Assembly (NCBI GenBank): GCA_016208225.1
Contig: JACQYM010000301.1
Location: 1-34,274 of the forward strand
DNA length: 34,274 bases
Direction: 5' to 3'
DNA from: Deltaproteobacteria bacterium
Lineage (GTDB): Bacteria; Desulfobacterota; Desulfobulbia; Desulfobulbales; SURF-16
The position numbers were made by a program, and so were the translations under genes. Positions 12,844-21,929 of this stretch are shown piece after piece; positions within the stretch are counted from its first letter, which is position 1; every line of letters starts with the position of its first letter. The notes beneath the pieces are model-generated. The model saw only the letters and a program-made list of their open reading frames with translations, was not told the origin of the DNA and searched no databases.

Positions 12844-14053
12844 ATACACGGCAATGGATGGCAGCAATGCCATGAAAGAAGGGGTGGTGGAGGACATCGA
12901 CAAGCCCGCCGCCGCCAGAAAACTGATGCTGCAGGGATTTCGCCCCCTGGAGATCAGGCCGTACAGCCCCGACAGCCGCAAAGAGATCAGCCTGCCGCAG
13001 TTTCTGCATTTCCGCAGCCATAAAATAACACGCCTGGAAATTGATTTTTTCACCAAACAGATCGCCCTGCTGTTGAATGCCGGACTCTCCCTGGACGGGG
13101 CCCTGCGGGTCATGAAGAACCACAGCCAGAAGGAATCCTTCAAGGAATTCTGCGGCTCGCTGGAAAGAAAGCTCAAGGAGGGCAAGTCGTTTTCCCAGGC
13201 CCTGGGCGATTTCCCCTATTTCACCCCCATGTACATCAACATTGCCAGGGCCGGTGAAGAAGGCGGTATCCTGCCCGCCATGCTGATGAAAATCTCGGAA
13301 TATCAGTCCACCTTTCAGGAACTGAAGCAGTTCATCATTTCCGCCTCTGTGTATCCGATCATTCTGCTGCTGGTCGGCATCGTGGCCATTGTCATTCTCA
13401 TCACCACCATCCTGCCCCGCTTTGAGGTGCTTTTTCAGGGCATGGGCCAGCAGCTTCCCGCCCACGTCGCCGTGCTGATGAGTGTTGCCGGCTTTGTGTC
13501 CAACCATCTTATTGTGACCCTGCTGCTGCTCTTCGGGCCGGTCGCCCTGCTGGTCTGGTATCTGAAGACGCCGGAAGGCAGAAGATTCTACCAGCGCCAG
13601 TCGCTGAAGGTGCCGGTCCTGTCCGGCTTTATCCGGGAACTGGAGACGACCCGCATTTTCCGCACCCTGGAGGTGCTGGTCAATAACGGCGTCCACCTGG
13701 CCACCGCCCTGCGCATCTGCGCCGGCATCGCCGTCAATGAGCAGTTCCAGCATCTCCTGCATCGGGCCACGGAAGCCCTCAAGGAAGGGCAGCGGGTCAG
13801 CGCCAAGCTGAAAGGCGAGGACCTGCTGCCGGCCCTGGCGGTTGATCTGCTCTCCATCGGCGAGGAATCGGGCCGGGTCGGGGAGGTGTGCGGCCAGATC
13901 GCCAATCATTATGACCAGGAACTGCGCACGCGTATTAAAAGATTGATTTCCTTTATTGAGCCGGCGTTTATCCTGGTCATTGCCCTGGTGGCCGGCTATG
14001 TGGTGATTTCCATGCTGTCGGTGATTCTGAGCATCAATGAGATCGCCGGCTAA
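12830..14053 (+). CDS. gspF: Type II secretion system inner-membrane protein GspF
   Basis: 407 aa; two repeated T2SSF domains (FFTKQIALLLNAGLSLDGALRVM; ELETTRIFRTLEVLVNNGVHLATALRI), multiple TM segments; overlaps gspE by 14 nt. Confidence 0.92.
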   Translation: MPLFKYTAMDGSNAMKEGVVEDIDKPAAARKLMLQGFRPLEIRPYSPDSRKEISLPQFLHFRSHKITRLEIDFFTKQIALLLNAGLSLDGALRVMKNHSQKESFKEFCGSLERKLKEGKSFSQALGDFPYFTPMYINIARAGEEGGILPAMLMKISEYQSTFQELKQFIISASVYPIILLLVGIVAIVILITTILPRFEVLFQGMGQQLPAHVAVLMSVAGFVSNHLIVTLLLLFGPVALLVWYLKTPEGRRFYQRQSLKVPVLSGFIRELETTRIFRTLEVLVNNGVHLATALRICAGIAVNEQFQHLLHRATEALKEGQRVSAKLKGEDLLPALAVDLLSIGEESGRVGEVCGQIANHYDQELRTRIKRLISFIEPAFILVIALVAGYVVISMLSVILSINEIAG

Positions 14054-14106
14054 GAAGAGGATTTTTGCAGCAGGCGCTGCGGACGGAGAAAACCGGCGGA
14101 TGACCT

Positions 14107-14544
14107 ATGAAAAAACGATCGGAATCTGATGCCGCATGCGCCGGATTTTCCCTGCTCGAGCTGCTCACTGTGCTGCTGATGCTGGGAGTAATGGCCGGCA
14201 TCGTCGGACCGGCGATCGGCAAATTCATGGCCGGGCTGGAGTTCAGAAAGCAGGTGGGCGAAGTCATGGCAAATATCCGGGCCGTGCGGTTGCAGGCGAT
14301 AGTTTCCGGCCGGGAAATAAAAATGAGCCTGCAGGATAACAATCTGCTCCTGGATCTGGGGAGGGAAGAGCAGGAGGTGAAGGAACTGGATCTCGATGCG
14401 GAGAGCGAACTCCGGCTGGAGCCCGAACTGGTGATTTTTACCCCGCAGGCAACCGCCACGCCGGCAGCGTTGTCCCTGACCATCGGCAGCAGGAACCGGA
14501 CGATCAGCATGGACCCGCTGACAGCCCTGCCGGTGATACGATAA
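14107..14544 (+). CDS. gspH: GspH-like minor pseudopilin
   Basis: 145 aa; prepilin motif AGFSLLELLTVLLMLGVMAGIVGPAI; beta-rich C-terminus resembling GspH rather than GspG. Confidence 0.75.
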   Translation: MKKRSESDAACAGFSLLELLTVLLMLGVMAGIVGPAIGKFMAGLEFRKQVGEVMANIRAVRLQAIVSGREIKMSLQDNNLLLDLGREEQEVKELDLDAESELRLEPELVIFTPQATATPAALSLTIGSRNRTISMDPLTALPVIR

Positions 14545-15161
14545 TGACACGGCGGACAGCGGGAAATAGGGAAGAGCAGGGGGAAGGCAGGCCAAGCCGC
14601 GGCCCGGCGCCATGGGCCTGGAATAACCGGGCCGGGTTCACCCTGTTTGAGGTGATGGTGGCGGTTTTCCTGCTGGCCATGGTTTCTTCCATGATCTACT
14701 CGATCCTGAATGTCAGCATTAAATTTTCGGAAAAGGGGGAGAACACGATCCTGGCATTTGAGCGCGAGCAGGGTCTGCTGGGGCTGCTTGAGCGGCAGAT
14801 CAAAAACGGCTGGTACGATGAACAGAAGAAAGAGGTTGATATTACGGCGGAGGAGACCATGCTGCGCATCGTGACCCGGGCCCCGCTTCTTTATCCGCAT
14901 GCCGGAGTGGTGGTGGCCGTCTATCGTTATGACCCGCAAAGCTCGGAGCTCTATTATCTGGAAAAAAGGGATTTTTACAACACGGATTACGGCAGCGAAT
15001 ATGTCCCGCCCCTTGATGAGATGCAGCTGCTGATTGAAGATTGCCCCCCGTTATCCTTTGCCTATGAAGAGGACAGCAGTGCGGTGACGGTCAACTATGA
15101 CGACAGGGAATTGCAATTTACCCCCTGGTGCCAGGTGGAGATACGGGAAGATGTTATTTAG
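14544..15161 (+). CDS. gspJ: GspJ-like minor pseudopilin
   Basis: 205 aa; AGFTLFEVMVAVFLLAMVSSMIYSILN prepilin segment and GspJ-like length. Confidence 0.72.
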   Translation: MTRRTAGNREEQGEGRPSRGPAPWAWNNRAGFTLFEVMVAVFLLAMVSSMIYSILNVSIKFSEKGENTILAFEREQGLLGLLERQIKNGWYDEQKKEVDITAEETMLRIVTRAPLLYPHAGVVVAVYRYDPQSSELYYLEKRDFYNTDYGSEYVPPLDEMQLLIEDCPPLSFAYEEDSSAVTVNYDDRELQFTPWCQVEIREDVI

Positions 15162-15498
15162 CAGCATGAAATCCAGGCCTCCCCGGCCGGGACAGGATGG
15201 ATTTACCCTGCTGGAAGTGCTGGCCGCGGTCCTCATCCTTGGCCTCGCCTATGTGGCGGTGCTGGAGAATTTTTCCATTTCCCTGCGCAATATTGATAAG
15301 GTTAGGAGAACGCGGCAGGAGGTGTTTGCCGAGCTGATCGCCTTCAGCGGGAATGCGAAATTCACCGGCGACGTCTCCCTGGAACCCGATGACAAAGAGG
15401 AAGGCGTCCTGTTCATGGAGGGAGAAAAATACAAGCTGATGGTTGTGACCAGCGACAACGGCGAGATGGCAACATTGAAGCTGCAGCCCATTTTGTAG
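15151..15498 (+). CDS. gspI: GspI-like minor pseudopilin
   Basis: ATG at 15151 inside the ORF 15097..15498; DGFTLLEVLAAVLILGLAYVAVLENFS prepilin segment; overlaps gspJ by 11 nt. Confidence 0.7.
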   Translation: MLFSSMKSRPPRPGQDGFTLLEVLAAVLILGLAYVAVLENFSISLRNIDKVRRTRQEVFAELIAFSGNAKFTGDVSLEPDDKEEGVLFMEGEKYKLMVVTSDNGEMATLKLQPIL

Positions 15499-15512
15499 GC
15501 CTGCGGCCGGCC

Positions 15513-16508
15513 ATGGCACCCCATATGACGAGCAAGGCAAGGGAAAAGAAGAACACCGGCCAGCAGGGATTTGCCCTGGTTGTTGTTATTGTCATCATGC
15601 TGCTCATCTCCTTTCTTGCCGCCCAGCTCATCCTGAATGTGCGGACGGAACTGCGGGTTGCCTTCAATGACAAGGAGCGGGCAGTCGGCCTCTGCCTGGC
15701 GGAAGCGGGCGTGAACCTGGGGCTGTTCAGACTGGTTGACAAGCCTGTCGAATATAGTAATGAGGATTATGAAAAGTTCCTGGAGGGTTATCCCTATGAC
15801 GCCTTTCTCGATACCGGTCATTTTAACTACTATGTGGTCAATGAATCTGGTAAACTTGATCTGAATAAATTAAACAGACCGTTACTGGAGCTCTTTCTGG
15901 AGTATATGAAACTTGAGGCGGAGGAAAGGGAAGTGATCATCGATTCGCTGCAGGACTGGCAGGACAGTGATGATCTGCATCGGTTAAACGGGGCGGAACT
16001 GGATACCTACCAGGCCCTGGATGATCCCTATATCCCGCGCAACGGCAGAATCCTGGAGCCGGCGGAGTTTTTTCTGATCAACGGCACGGAAAAGCTGGCA
16101 GGAGTTTTCCGGGCAAGCGATATATTCACCGTGCACAACAGCACCGGAACGATTAATTTTAACAGCCTGACCCCCCTGATGCTTGATTTTCTGACCGAAG
16201 GGGATGCAGAGAAAAAAAAGGCGTATCAGGAGGCCCAGGAACTCTATGGCACGCTGGACCAGGAGCAGGCGCGGCAGATATTGGGAGATGAGCGATTCGA
16301 TCAGTGTTCGGCAGGGCTGACCTATGCATCCGGGAGCAACAGATTCTACACCATTGCCGCCCGCGGTGAAGCAGGTGTTGATGCCGATGCACTTGCGGCC
16401 AGGCAGGCCGACGGCAAGCAGCAGACGGCGGCCATGGAGGTCAGGGTGTTATTTGAACTGAAGGGTGGGAAGGTGAATTATTTCTCCTGGGAAGAAGGTT
16501 GGTCATGA
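15513..16508 (+). CDS. gspK: GspK minor pseudopilin
   Basis: 331 aa; QQGFALVVVIVIMLLISFLAAQLI, YVVNESGKLDLNKLN, SLQDWQDSDDLHRLNGAE motifs of GspK. Confidence 0.85.
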   Translation: MAPHMTSKAREKKNTGQQGFALVVVIVIMLLISFLAAQLILNVRTELRVAFNDKERAVGLCLAEAGVNLGLFRLVDKPVEYSNEDYEKFLEGYPYDAFLDTGHFNYYVVNESGKLDLNKLNRPLLELFLEYMKLEAEEREVIIDSLQDWQDSDDLHRLNGAELDTYQALDDPYIPRNGRILEPAEFFLINGTEKLAGVFRASDIFTVHNSTGTINFNSLTPLMLDFLTEGDAEKKKAYQEAQELYGTLDQEQARQILGDERFDQCSAGLTYASGSNRFYTIAARGEAGVDADALAARQADGKQQTAAMEVRVLFELKGGKVNYFSWEEGWS

Positions 16509-17650
16509 AAGAGGGCATGGAAATACTCATCCGGGAAGACGGCCTGTATATCAGCGCCCCCTTCAAGCAGGGCGAGCCGGAATTCATTGCCCAGCCGGTC
16601 ACCGATCTCGGCAACCGGCTGGTGCATTACTGTGCGCCAAAGAATCCGGCGAGTCTTGATGTGCATTTTTATATTGCCGAGGATCTTCTTTTTTTCAAAA
16701 AATTTTCATTGCCGCTGAAAACATCGAACCTGAAAGAGGCGATCAATTACCAGCTCGACGCCTTTGCCCCATTTGAAGGCAAAATGGTGCACAGCTTCAC
16801 GGCCGTGCGCGATAAACAGGGCTACAATGTCTGCCTCTATGCCGCGCTGGAGGAGGCTATTGTGCCTCTGCTGGATGAGGTTGCCGCGCAGGGATTTAAA
16901 CTGGCGGGACTTTTTCCGGAAAGCCAGCGCTATGTGACGCCGCGGAACAAGAAAAAGGAATGGGCCCTGCTGCTGCCGGGCCGTTTTCCCAAACTGCTCC
17001 TGTTTTCCGGCCATCGCATCAAAGATCGTTTTCTCTGTCACAATGAGCCCACCCCGGATGAGCTGTCTTCGCTCTGCCCGGGCGGGGCTGCCTACCGGCC
17101 CGACCCCCCGGCCCAGAGCGGTTTTCAGGATGCGGCCGTTCTCCTGAAGGAAAAAGCCCTTCTCAAGGAGTTAAACCTGCTGCCCGCCTCCTATCGCCGG
17201 CCCGACTATCTCCGGCATGTGCTTATTGTCCTCTGTCTGCTCAACATCTGCGCCCTGCTGGCCACCGGCGCCATCAAGGAGTATAAGATCCTGACCCTGT
17301 TACAGCGAACCGATGCGGAGATCGCGGCATTGCGGGCCGATGTAAAAGCGGTGGAGGAACTGCGCATCCAGGAGAAACAGCTGTCCGAGGCAATCGGCCG
17401 CATTGAGACAGTCGGGGCAAATTTTGACATCATCCGCTTTCTGGAAAAAGTCACCAAGGCATTGCCGGAAAACAGTTATCTTGATCAGATGCGTATGGAT
17501 GAAAAGACAGGGGATATTCAACTGCAGGGATATACCACGGATATCGCCGCCTTGACGGCAAAACTCGATACCCTTGGCAACGCCAAACTCAAATCGACCA
17601 GCCGCCGTAAAAACCAGACTTACTTCCATGTGGAGATCAGCGGTCCATGA
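16505..17650 (+). CDS. gspL: GspL-like protein (cytoplasmic PilM-like domain, TM, periplasmic domain)
   Basis: ATG at 16505 overlapping the gspK stop; cytoplasmic domain, TM LRHVLIVLCLLNICALLATGAI, PilN-like periplasmic tail; position between K and M. Confidence 0.78.
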   Translation: MKEGMEILIREDGLYISAPFKQGEPEFIAQPVTDLGNRLVHYCAPKNPASLDVHFYIAEDLLFFKKFSLPLKTSNLKEAINYQLDAFAPFEGKMVHSFTAVRDKQGYNVCLYAALEEAIVPLLDEVAAQGFKLAGLFPESQRYVTPRNKKKEWALLLPGRFPKLLLFSGHRIKDRFLCHNEPTPDELSSLCPGGAAYRPDPPAQSGFQDAAVLLKEKALLKELNLLPASYRRPDYLRHVLIVLCLLNICALLATGAIKEYKILTLLQRTDAEIAALRADVKAVEELRIQEKQLSEAIGRIETVGANFDIIRFLEKVTKALPENSYLDQMRMDEKTGDIQLQGYTTDIAALTAKLDTLGNAKLKSTSRRKNQTYFHVEISGP

Positions 17651-18210
17651 ACCAGCTCATCATGCGCATCAAGAGTCTTGACCGCAAGACCCTTATTCTT
17701 ACCCTGGCCGGGCTGCTGCTGCTGCTCAACCTCGGCCGGCTGAGTTTCTCCGCTTACAGCAGTCAGCAGGCAGAGGCAGTGGAAAAGCAGAACCTGCTGG
17801 TCCAATACCAGGAGGCGGCGGGCCAGTTGCCTGCGCTGAAAAAAAGGGTCACCCGGCTCCAGCAGAAGTCAGCCATGCTGGATAAATACCTCTTTACCGG
17901 CACGGCAGAGGCGGAAATTTCTTCGGCCATGCAGATTATGCTGCAGGAACTCGTTACCAAAGCGGGCCTGGAGCCGGAATCCATCAGGCCCATGGTCAGC
18001 GGGGCCCAGAAAGGGGCGCGCGATTTCCACGAAATTTCCATTAAAATCCGCCTGGCCGGCACCCAGAGCCAATTTATCGATTTTATCGCCCAGCTCTACC
18101 GTTCAGACAAGCTCTTTCAGGTGGAAAGTTTTACCTTGAAGCCGTATAAGAAATCAGAGATGAAAATTTTCATTGATTTGAAAGGATTTTACACATTAAA
18201 AAATGCTTAA
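17647..18210 (+). CDS. gspM: GspM-like protein
   Basis: 187 aa; N-terminal TM (TLILTLAGLLLLLNLGRLSF), coiled coil and ferredoxin-like periplasmic domain; follows gspL with overlap. Confidence 0.72.
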   Translation: MNQLIMRIKSLDRKTLILTLAGLLLLLNLGRLSFSAYSSQQAEAVEKQNLLVQYQEAAGQLPALKKRVTRLQQKSAMLDKYLFTGTAEAEISSAMQIMLQELVTKAGLEPESIRPMVSGAQKGARDFHEISIKIRLAGTQSQFIDFIAQLYRSDKLFQVESFTLKPYKKSEMKIFIDLKGFYTLKNA

Positions 18211-19096
18211 ACTCATCGGTACCATAATCCTCAGTCTGTCGTTCATCTTTCTGCTCAAGGAGGGCATTGTTTCCCTGCGCTCGGGCAACCTGCCGTCGCC
18301 TCCGGCAGCGGAAGAGAAGAAGCAGGCCAAACCCCAGGGAGCGTATCAGGCGGATAAAAGCGTGATCTTCTATCCGGCGGTTCCCCCGGCGCTGCCGGAC
18401 CTGAACAAGGGGTATCTGTTTAATGAGGAACGGACCCTTGAAGGGGCAGCTGATGCAGCCGGCACGGATGAAGGTGAAGAAACCGCCGAGAGCCTGGTGG
18501 TTGACATGGAGACGGTCTTTTATGCCGGATCAATCATCATCGGCGACGTCCGCAAGGGACTGGTGACGTTTCCCGCCGCGGCACCTCCCGTCAGAAAAAC
18601 TGCCCGGCCGCAACAAAAAGCCGGGGCAGCACCCCCGTCTGGCACCCAGAAACAGAGAAATTATCTGCAGCTGGTTGCCGGCTACAGTTTCAGCGGGTAT
18701 AAAGTGACAGCCGTGGAGGCGGATCGCATCATTTTTCAAAAAGGGGAGGAAACCGTTGAAAAATTGCTGAATGATCCGAAAAAAAGCCGCATTGCCGCCC
18801 CGGCACCGCCGCCACCGGCGCAGCAAAAGCAAAAACCTGCCGCGGCAGCGACAACCAAAACAAACCGCGTGCAGCTCGATAAAGCGAAAACTACAACTAG
18901 GCCGGTGCAATCAGTCAGGCCGGGAGCAAGCTCCACCCGCACCGTGCCGGCCAGCAGAGTCCAGGTCCCCGGGGTTCCGGCCCCGGCAACGGCATCAGCA
19001 CCAGCACCAGCACCAGTAACAACTCCTGTGCCGGCACCAGATCCTGCTCCGGTACCAGAAGAGCTTGAGCCACCCCAGGATGAGACAACAAACTAA
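18203..19096 (+). CDS. GspC/PilP-like periplasmic protein with Pro/Ala-rich C-terminal tail
   Basis: 297 aa; N-terminal TM, HR-like region LQLVAGYSFSGYKVTAVEADRIIFQKGEETVEKLL, then low-complexity P/A tail; between gspM and gspD. Confidence 0.6.
   Translation: MLKLIGTIILSLSFIFLLKEGIVSLRSGNLPSPPAAEEKKQAKPQGAYQADKSVIFYPAVPPALPDLNKGYLFNEERTLEGAADAAGTDEGEETAESLVVDMETVFYAGSIIIGDVRKGLVTFPAAAPPVRKTARPQQKAGAAPPSGTQKQRNYLQLVAGYSFSGYKVTAVEADRIIFQKGEETVEKLLNDPKKSRIAAPAPPPPAQQKQKPAAAATTKTNRVQLDKAKTTTRPVQSVRPGASSTRTVPASRVQVPGVPAPATASAPAPAPVTTPVPAPDPAPVPEELEPPQDETTN
18995..19018 (+). repeat. CAGCAC/CACCAG microsatellite inside the Pro/Ala-rich tail of the GspC-like gene
   Basis: cagcaccagcaccagcaccag read directly; encodes SAPAPAPV. 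Confidence 0.7.
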
Positions 19097-19106
19097 AAGG
19101 TCACCC

Positions 19107-21416
19107 ATGAACGGCAGCATAAGTATCTTCCCCCATGACACTATTTCGGGCGCCGGGAAATTTGCAGGCGCCTGTCGGCCTCTTTCCTTGCGCTTTGCCG
19201 CCTTATTATTTCTGTTCCTGCTTTTCAGCGGCGGCTGTTCCTATAGCAACCGGTTTGATCTGCCCCCCATTGACATGGAAAAGGAGCGCGCCACCATTGT
19301 CAGGGATGAGACGAAAACCGGCGTGCTCGAGGCGGAAGAGCGGCAGGAAAAGCGGCAAGAAGGCACGAAGATCAAGGAGATGACCGGGCAGCCTGAAGAC
19401 CGGGTTAATCCGGCGGAACAGATCCTTGGCGCCGGTGCGCCGGCCAAAGCACCTGTCCCTGCCGCCGCCGGAGGGGCAGCGTCGGAAGGGATCCTGCTTA
19501 ATTTTGACAATGCCGATATTTTTGAGGTGATTCAGGTCATCGCCGGCACCTTGAACCTCAATTACATTATCGACCCCCAGGTCAAAGGGGTGGTGAATAT
19601 CCACTCCGGCACCAAAATTCCCAATGACCAGCTTTTTGATGTATTTAAAAAGATCCTGCATATCAACGGTCTCGATATCCGCAGTGAAGGCGATTATCAC
19701 TATATCTATGTGGCGAAACAGATGGGCAATGAACGGGTGGGCGGCACCGATAAGATCGGCGACCTGCGGGATTCCTCCCAGTTCATCATCCAGGTGGTGC
19801 CCCTGGCCTTTCTTCCCTCCGCCGACGTGTTGAAGCTCGTCGAGCCCTACCTGTCAACCCAGGGCGCGATCTATGATCTGCCCAAGCAGAACACGCTGCT
19901 GATCAGCGATTATGAGAGCAAGGTGGTGGATATGCTGCGGATCATCGGCAAAATAGACATCTCCCCCATGGCATCCCTGCATATGCGATTGGTGCGGGTG
20001 GACAATGCTCCGCTCCTGGATTTGCGCGATGAAATTATGGAAATTTTTACTGCCCTCAAAATAAACAGCAATGAATACGAAGGCGTTGCCGTGGTACCGC
20101 TGGAGAGGGTCAACTCCCTTTTGCTGGTCAGCAACAGTGATCGGCAGGTGCAGAACGGTGTTGACTGGATCAGGGAACTCGATGTCGTTCCCACCCAGGA
20201 CCGGGATAATATCTATATCTATAACGTGCGCAATTCCGTGGCTTCAGGGCTTTCCGAGTTGATGAACCAGCTGCTCACCCAAGAGCAGCCGGAAGATGTA
20301 CGGGGTGCCGAGAAAAAGTCGACTACCTCGTCGTCGTCGGATCCGACCAGGCAGACCCAGCAGACCCAGCAGCAGTCGAAGGATAAGAAACAGAGCAGCT
20401 CCGCTGCGAAAAAAAGCACGAGCGGTTCTTCCAAGTCAACCACCGGGAACAAGGCGCTCTCCTCCCTGCGTTTTGTCGGGGAGCCCGTGGTTTTTGCCGA
20501 TGATGACCGCAATTCCATTCTGATCAGGGCCCTGCCGGCGGATTACACCCGCATCGTCAAGATGCTGGAGCGGCTTGACACCATGCCCAGACAGGTGCTG
20601 GTTGAGGTGCTGGTGGCGGAAATCACATTGACGAACGAACTGGAGTTTGGCCTTGAATGGTTTCTCACCTCCAACAAGTATGCCTTCGGCACCTCTTTTT
20701 CCGCAGTGGGCAAAAGTTCGACAACGGACACGACCGGTACGGTTACCACCTCCTTTCCCAGCGGGTTCTCCTATTCCTTCACTGCCGGCGATGTGGAGGG
20801 CTTTCTGCAGGCCCTGGCCAGCAGGAACAATTTATCCATACTCTCCTCACCCCAGATTCTGGTGTTAAACAATGAGAAGGCCTCGGTCAATGTCGGCAGT
20901 AAGGTGCCGATCGTGACGACGGTGACTGAAAACCTCACCACTACCAGCCAGGTTGATAAGACCGTCCAGTATAAGGATACCGGTGTTATCCTGGAAGTAA
21001 CGCCCCAGATCAACCATAACGGCGTTATCCTGCTGGAGGTGAGCCAGACGGTGAGCAGCGCCGAAGAAAACAACACCTCGGATATCAGCTCGCCGATCAT
21101 CTCCAAACGTGAATTGCAGACCAAGCTGGCGGTCAAGGACGGCCAATCCATTCTCATGGGCGGGTTGATCGACCGCAATACCGGCACGATGCAGAGCGGG
21201 GTGCCGTATCTCATGGATATCCCTATTCTCGGCAATCTGTTCAAGTATCAGCAGGACTCTGAAGACAAGAGGGAGCTGATCGTTCTGATTACCCCGTATG
21301 TCATTGAGTCTGAAGATGTGCTTGATCAATATGCCCGGGGTTTTGAAGAAAAGATGAAGCAACTGCGGCCGGAATTGCATAAACCCATGCCCGAGTCACC
21401 TCGGCAAAGTTGGTAA
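19107..21416 (+). CDS. gspD: Type II secretion secretin GspD
   Basis: Likely ATG at 19107; N0 domain LNFDNADIFEVIQVIAGTLNLNYIIDPQVKGVVNI, secretin core VEVLVAEITLTNELEFGLEWFL...LSSPQILVLNNEKASVNVGSKVPIVT...LMGGLIDR...VPYLMDIPILGNLFKY...ELIVLITPYVI. Confidence 0.93.
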   Translation: MNGSISIFPHDTISGAGKFAGACRPLSLRFAALLFLFLLFSGGCSYSNRFDLPPIDMEKERATIVRDETKTGVLEAEERQEKRQEGTKIKEMTGQPEDRVNPAEQILGAGAPAKAPVPAAAGGAASEGILLNFDNADIFEVIQVIAGTLNLNYIIDPQVKGVVNIHSGTKIPNDQLFDVFKKILHINGLDIRSEGDYHYIYVAKQMGNERVGGTDKIGDLRDSSQFIIQVVPLAFLPSADVLKLVEPYLSTQGAIYDLPKQNTLLISDYESKVVDMLRIIGKIDISPMASLHMRLVRVDNAPLLDLRDEIMEIFTALKINSNEYEGVAVVPLERVNSLLLVSNSDRQVQNGVDWIRELDVVPTQDRDNIYIYNVRNSVASGLSELMNQLLTQEQPEDVRGAEKKSTTSSSSDPTRQTQQTQQQSKDKKQSSSAAKKSTSGSSKSTTGNKALSSLRFVGEPVVFADDDRNSILIRALPADYTRIVKMLERLDTMPRQVLVEVLVAEITLTNELEFGLEWFLTSNKYAFGTSFSAVGKSSTTDTTGTVTTSFPSGFSYSFTAGDVEGFLQALASRNNLSILSSPQILVLNNEKASVNVGSKVPIVTTVTENLTTTSQVDKTVQYKDTGVILEVTPQINHNGVILLEVSQTVSSAEENNTSDISSPIISKRELQTKLAVKDGQSILMGGLIDRNTGTMQSGVPYLMDIPILGNLFKYQQDSEDKRELIVLITPYVIESEDVLDQYARGFEEKMKQLRPELHKPMPESPRQSW

Positions 21417-21421
21417 CACCG

Positions 21422-21488
21422 GATGAATTCGGAATAAGTCTATTTCCGGAGAAAGTCTATTTCACCGCAGAGCACACGGAGATCAAGG
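21422..21488 (+). repeat. Diverged half-copy of the 30700-30830 inverted-repeat element
   Basis: GATGAATTCGGAATAAGTCTATTTCCGGAGAAAGTCTATTTCACCGCAGAGCACACGGAGA resembles the reverse complement of 30777-30830 (GATGAATTCGTAAAAAGTCTATTTTCACCACGGAGCTCACAG...). Confidence 0.6.
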
Positions 21489-21497
21489 AATCGGCAG

Positions 21498-21830
21498 ATG
21501 CGACAGCTCGTTATTGATGAATTGAGTATGGAAGAGAGGGCCAACCTGGATAATTACCTGAAAAGAACAACCAGGCAAGGCGGCATGGATGGCATGTTCT
21601 GGCTGCCGGTGCCGGATGACCTGCTGGCCGAGGCGCAGCAGGGCCATGAAGCATGCGGCCCTTTCTTTTTCGGGCTGGAACTGGCCGAGAAAAAACTGAT
21701 TATCGAACTGCTGGTCAGAAGCCAGAGCAACCTGCACTGTTCGTGCATCAGCTACGCCACCAGGCCCCAGCGTGACTTTGTGCTCGATTTCATGGACCGG
21801 ATGCTGGGGGAGGAACATATTAAAGCCTGA
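21498..21830 (+). CDS. Small protein of unknown function (110 aa)
   Basis: ORF with RBS-like AAGGAA upstream; followed by a terminator; composition like a real protein (MRQLVIDELSMEERANLDNYLKR...). Confidence 0.65.
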   Translation: MRQLVIDELSMEERANLDNYLKRTTRQGGMDGMFWLPVPDDLLAEAQQGHEACGPFFFGLELAEKKLIIELLVRSQSNLHCSCISYATRPQRDFVLDFMDRMLGEEHIKA

Positions 21831-21862
21831 ATCAGGTAGCAGGCCGATCCAGGCTGATGCAT

Positions 21863-21897
21863 AAAAAAACCGGCAGGAAATTCCTGCCGGTTTTTTT
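21863..21897. terminator. Bidirectional intrinsic terminator
   Basis: AAAAAAACCGGCAGGAA-A-TTCCTGCCGGTTTTTTT inverted repeat between convergent 110-aa gene and the dsrEFH-like genes. Confidence 0.9.
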
Positions 21898-21929
21898 GTG
21901 ACATATACTATCCGAACAATTGGAAGGGG

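Noticed and set aside
12812-13909. 365-aa minus-strand ORF opposite gspF
   Set aside because: His/Gln/Gly-rich shadow translation of a confident gspF; no RBS or domain support.
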